15,751 nt of DNA from an uncultured Succinatimonas sp. (GTDB lineage: Bacteria > Pseudomonadota > Gammaproteobacteria > Enterobacterales > Succinivibrionaceae). The stretch covers positions 1 to 15,751 of the forward strand of contig CALBLB010000340.1 in NCBI GenBank assembly GCA_937896115.1, written 5' to 3'. Positions 14,323-15,751 of this stretch are shown one piece after another. A model generated the notes under the pieces. That model made no database searches, was not told where the DNA came from, and saw nothing but the letters and a program-made list of their open reading frames with translations. Position numbers and translations under genes: made by a program. How positions within the stretch are numbered: the first letter of the stretch is position 1; each line of letters begins with the position of its first letter.

Positions 14323-15096
14323 ATGAAGCGTCAGACCCGCGGACATTTCATTGCCGGCGCTATTTTTGCGTTGGCCGTGGGTACTGCGCTTTGGAATTTC
14401 AACTCGATACTCGGCACTTTTTTGGAGAGCGGCAAATCATTGCCTGTGAAGGCCGTGCGTATAGACGGAGTTCTTTCACACGTATCGCGGCGCAATGTGG
14501 CTGATACAGTAGGGCGTTTGGCCGGCGGACAAAATATTGCAGCTGTCGATACGGAAAAAATCAGGCAACGATTGCTTGAAGATCCCTGGACGGCGCGAGT
14601 AGCAGTACAAAGACGCATGCCGGATACTTTGGTGGTTTCTCTGGTCGAACATGTCCCTGCGGCGTATTGGAACAATGACGGATTGTACGATGCGCAAAAT
14701 AAGACTGTTTTTAGACCGGATTTAAGCACTTTTGACACTCCCCTCGTACGTTTGGGGGCTTATCGTGACAATTTGTCCGATGAGGTTTATCAAAGTGCTG
14801 TCGAATTTATTAAAGTGTTGTCACACAGTAATTACCACATGGTATCGCTGTATCTTGATCAGGTAAGATGTTATACCTTGACTTTGGCGTGCGGCACAAA
14901 GCTTATTTTGGGGCGCGGTCGGGAACAAGCATCAGCAAGGTTGCAAAGACTTTTACGATCTTTACCAAAATCCGGAATTGTGCTTTCTGAAGTCAGTTAT
15001 GTGGATTTGCGTTACGATGTCGGTTTTGCGGTAGGTCCGCAGAAAAATACCGTTTTAGGAGAGAAAAATGGCGTTCAGTCTGTTTCACCGGAATAA
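14323..15096 (+). CDS. ftsQ: Cell division protein FtsQ
   Basis: A bitopic divisome scaffold that binds FtsL-FtsB in the periplasm and links early and late division proteins. It has 257 residues (E. coli 276). A short basic cytoplasmic tail (MKRQTRGH) and a membrane helix at about 8-28 lead to a POTRA domain (about 40-111: VKAVRIDGVLSHVSRRNVADTV, then DPWTARVAVQRRMPDTLVVSLVEHVPAAYW) and the beta domain. Near the end, VSYVDLRYDVGFAVGP matches the VDMRYDSGAAVGW region of E. coli FtsQ. TAAGGTG (14309-14315) sits 7 nt before the ATG, overlapping the murC end. Its last 29 nt overlap ftsA. Confidence 0.93.
   Translation: MKRQTRGHFIAGAIFALAVGTALWNFNSILGTFLESGKSLPVKAVRIDGVLSHVSRRNVADTVGRLAGGQNIAAVDTEKIRQRLLEDPWTARVAVQRRMPDTLVVSLVEHVPAAYWNNDGLYDAQNKTVFRPDLSTFDTPLVRLGAYRDNLSDEVYQSAVEFIKVLSHSNYHMVSLYLDQVRCYTLTLACGTKLILGRGREQASARLQRLLRSLPKSGIVLSEVSYVDLRYDVGFAVGPQKNTVLGEKNGVQSVSPE
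15056..15063 (+). promoter_or_regulatory. Ribosome binding site deciding the ftsA start
   Basis: TAGGAGAG lies about 5 nt before the ATG at 15068 and supports a start inside ftsQ. A second strong motif, TAAGGAGAG at 15094-15102, is not followed at a suitable distance by any in-frame ATG, GTG or TTG. Confidence 0.7.
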
Positions 15097-15751
15097 GGAG
15101 AGAATTCCTCAAGAAGGGGTGCAGTCGTCAGAAAACATGCTTTTTACCTTTGATCTCGGTAGCTCTGTGATCAGACTTGCTGAAATCCAGATAGGTCAGG
15201 ACGAAACCGTAAAGATCTTAGGATATCGCGAAGTGCCGTCTCGCGGGATCAAAAAAAGTTCGGTGGTGGATATTCAGGAATTAAGCGGAACCTTGGCAGC
15301 ATTGGTTCAGGATTTTGAAAATACTTACAAATGCTCGATCCGTAACTGTCTGGTAGCTGTTCCCGGGTGTTTTATATCCTCTACCAATGCTTCAGGCGGT
15401 ACCACGGTAGCCAATAAAAACAACTCCGTGGTTACTTCAGAAGATCAGCATAATGCTATAGAAAACGCCCGCGGCCACGTAAAATTTGCTGACGGAGATT
15501 ATGATCGCATTCATACGGTGTTGCAAAACTACAAAACAGAAAATTCAGATGAGATCACCAATCCTTTGGGTCAATATGCCAAAACCTTGGATGTGATGGT
15601 GCATGTGGTGGGGCTTAAACATTCACACATGCTGAATTTAAAAAACGTGTTTTCTCTTTTGAAGCCTGAATTTTGTAATCCTACTTTTATTTACAGCGGT
15701 ATAGCTGCTGCCGATGCCGTTTTGACCGAAAGTCAAAAAGATTTGGGGGTT
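15068..15751 (+). CDS. ftsA: Cell division protein FtsA, 5' part, divergent
   Basis: Actin-like protein expected to tether FtsZ to the membrane. 228 codons are visible and the frame is open at the window end. Identity rests on position (after ftsQ) and on the N-terminal strand TFDLGSSVIRLAEI (residues 26-39; E. coli GLEIGTAKVAAL), GYREVPSRGIKKSSVVDIQEL (E. coli GVGSCPSRGMDKGGVNDLESV), NCLVAVPGCFISS (E. coli SVYLALSGKHISC) and NPLGQYAKTLDVMVHVVG (E. coli NPVGLSGVRMQAKVHLIT). Similarity between these blocks is low, especially where E. coli has VHVIPQEYAIDYQEGIK. The ATG at 15068 has an excellent TAGGAGAG and gives a 23-residue leader before Met24 (15137), which would itself be the more usual-length start. 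Confidence 0.85.
   Translation, partial: MAFSLFHRNKERIPQEGVQSSENMLFTFDLGSSVIRLAEIQIGQDETVKILGYREVPSRGIKKSSVVDIQELSGTLAALVQDFENTYKCSIRNCLVAVPGCFISSTNASGGTTVANKNNSVVTSEDQHNAIENARGHVKFADGDYDRIHTVLQNYKTENSDEITNPLGQYAKTLDVMVHVVGLKHSHMLNLKNVFSLLKPEFCNPTFIYSGIAAADAVLTESQKDLGV

Overview
The window is the front three quarters of a division and cell wall (dcw) cluster from a Gram-negative bacterium, almost certainly a gammaproteobacterium. MraY can be aligned end to end with the E. coli protein (360 residues in both). MurE has the DNPR signature of meso-diaminopimelate ligases. The RNase P RNA is a bacterial type A molecule close to E. coli's. The rsmI-rnpB-mraZ order is the one I recall from several gammaproteobacteria. 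Moderate GC and the divergent FtsA and FtsL ends suggest a lineage away from the Enterobacteriaceae. Aeromonadales/Succinivibrionaceae is possible, but this is only an impression.

Layout, all on the + strand: the 3' part of rsmI (1-660); rnpB (683-1059) with its own extended -10 promoter; an AT-rich, inverted-repeat-rich spacer (1060-1279) holding the mraZ promoter and a three-copy MraZ operator; then mraZ, rsmH, ftsL, ftsI, murE, murF, mraY, murD, ftsW and murG, packed with overlaps or gaps of 18 nt or less. A 399-nt gap follows murG, then murC, ftsQ and the 5' part of ftsA, which runs off the end. There is no ddl gene between murC and ftsQ.

The genes form one pathway. MurC, D, E and F build UDP-MurNAc-pentapeptide in the cytoplasm, MraY and MurG convert it to lipid I and lipid II, and FtsW with FtsI polymerises and cross-links it at the septum. 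FtsL, FtsQ and FtsA belong to the divisome that controls that synthesis. MraZ is the cluster's own transcription factor and RsmH/RsmI are the paired 16S rRNA C1402 methyltransferases.

The most interesting stretch is the murG-murC gap. Its right edge carries a C5G/CG5 hairpin followed by AGAATGTCAA, which resembles the right end of IS200/IS605-family (tnpB-type) elements and the 3' end of their omega/re RNAs. Its left edge abuts TTGAT at the murG stop codon, the known target/TAM of ISDra2. Removing 12493-12880 restores an 11-nt murG-murC junction with a Shine-Dalgarno, as expected inside this operon. I read the gap as a roughly 388-bp non-autonomous IS200/IS605 derivative inserted in an essential operon. 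It leaves an RNA-like scaffold whose 'guide' position is the murC start, a terminator-like hairpin, and a hairpin that can mask the murC Shine-Dalgarno. The second notable feature is the mraZ operator, whose third box contains the GTG start codon itself.
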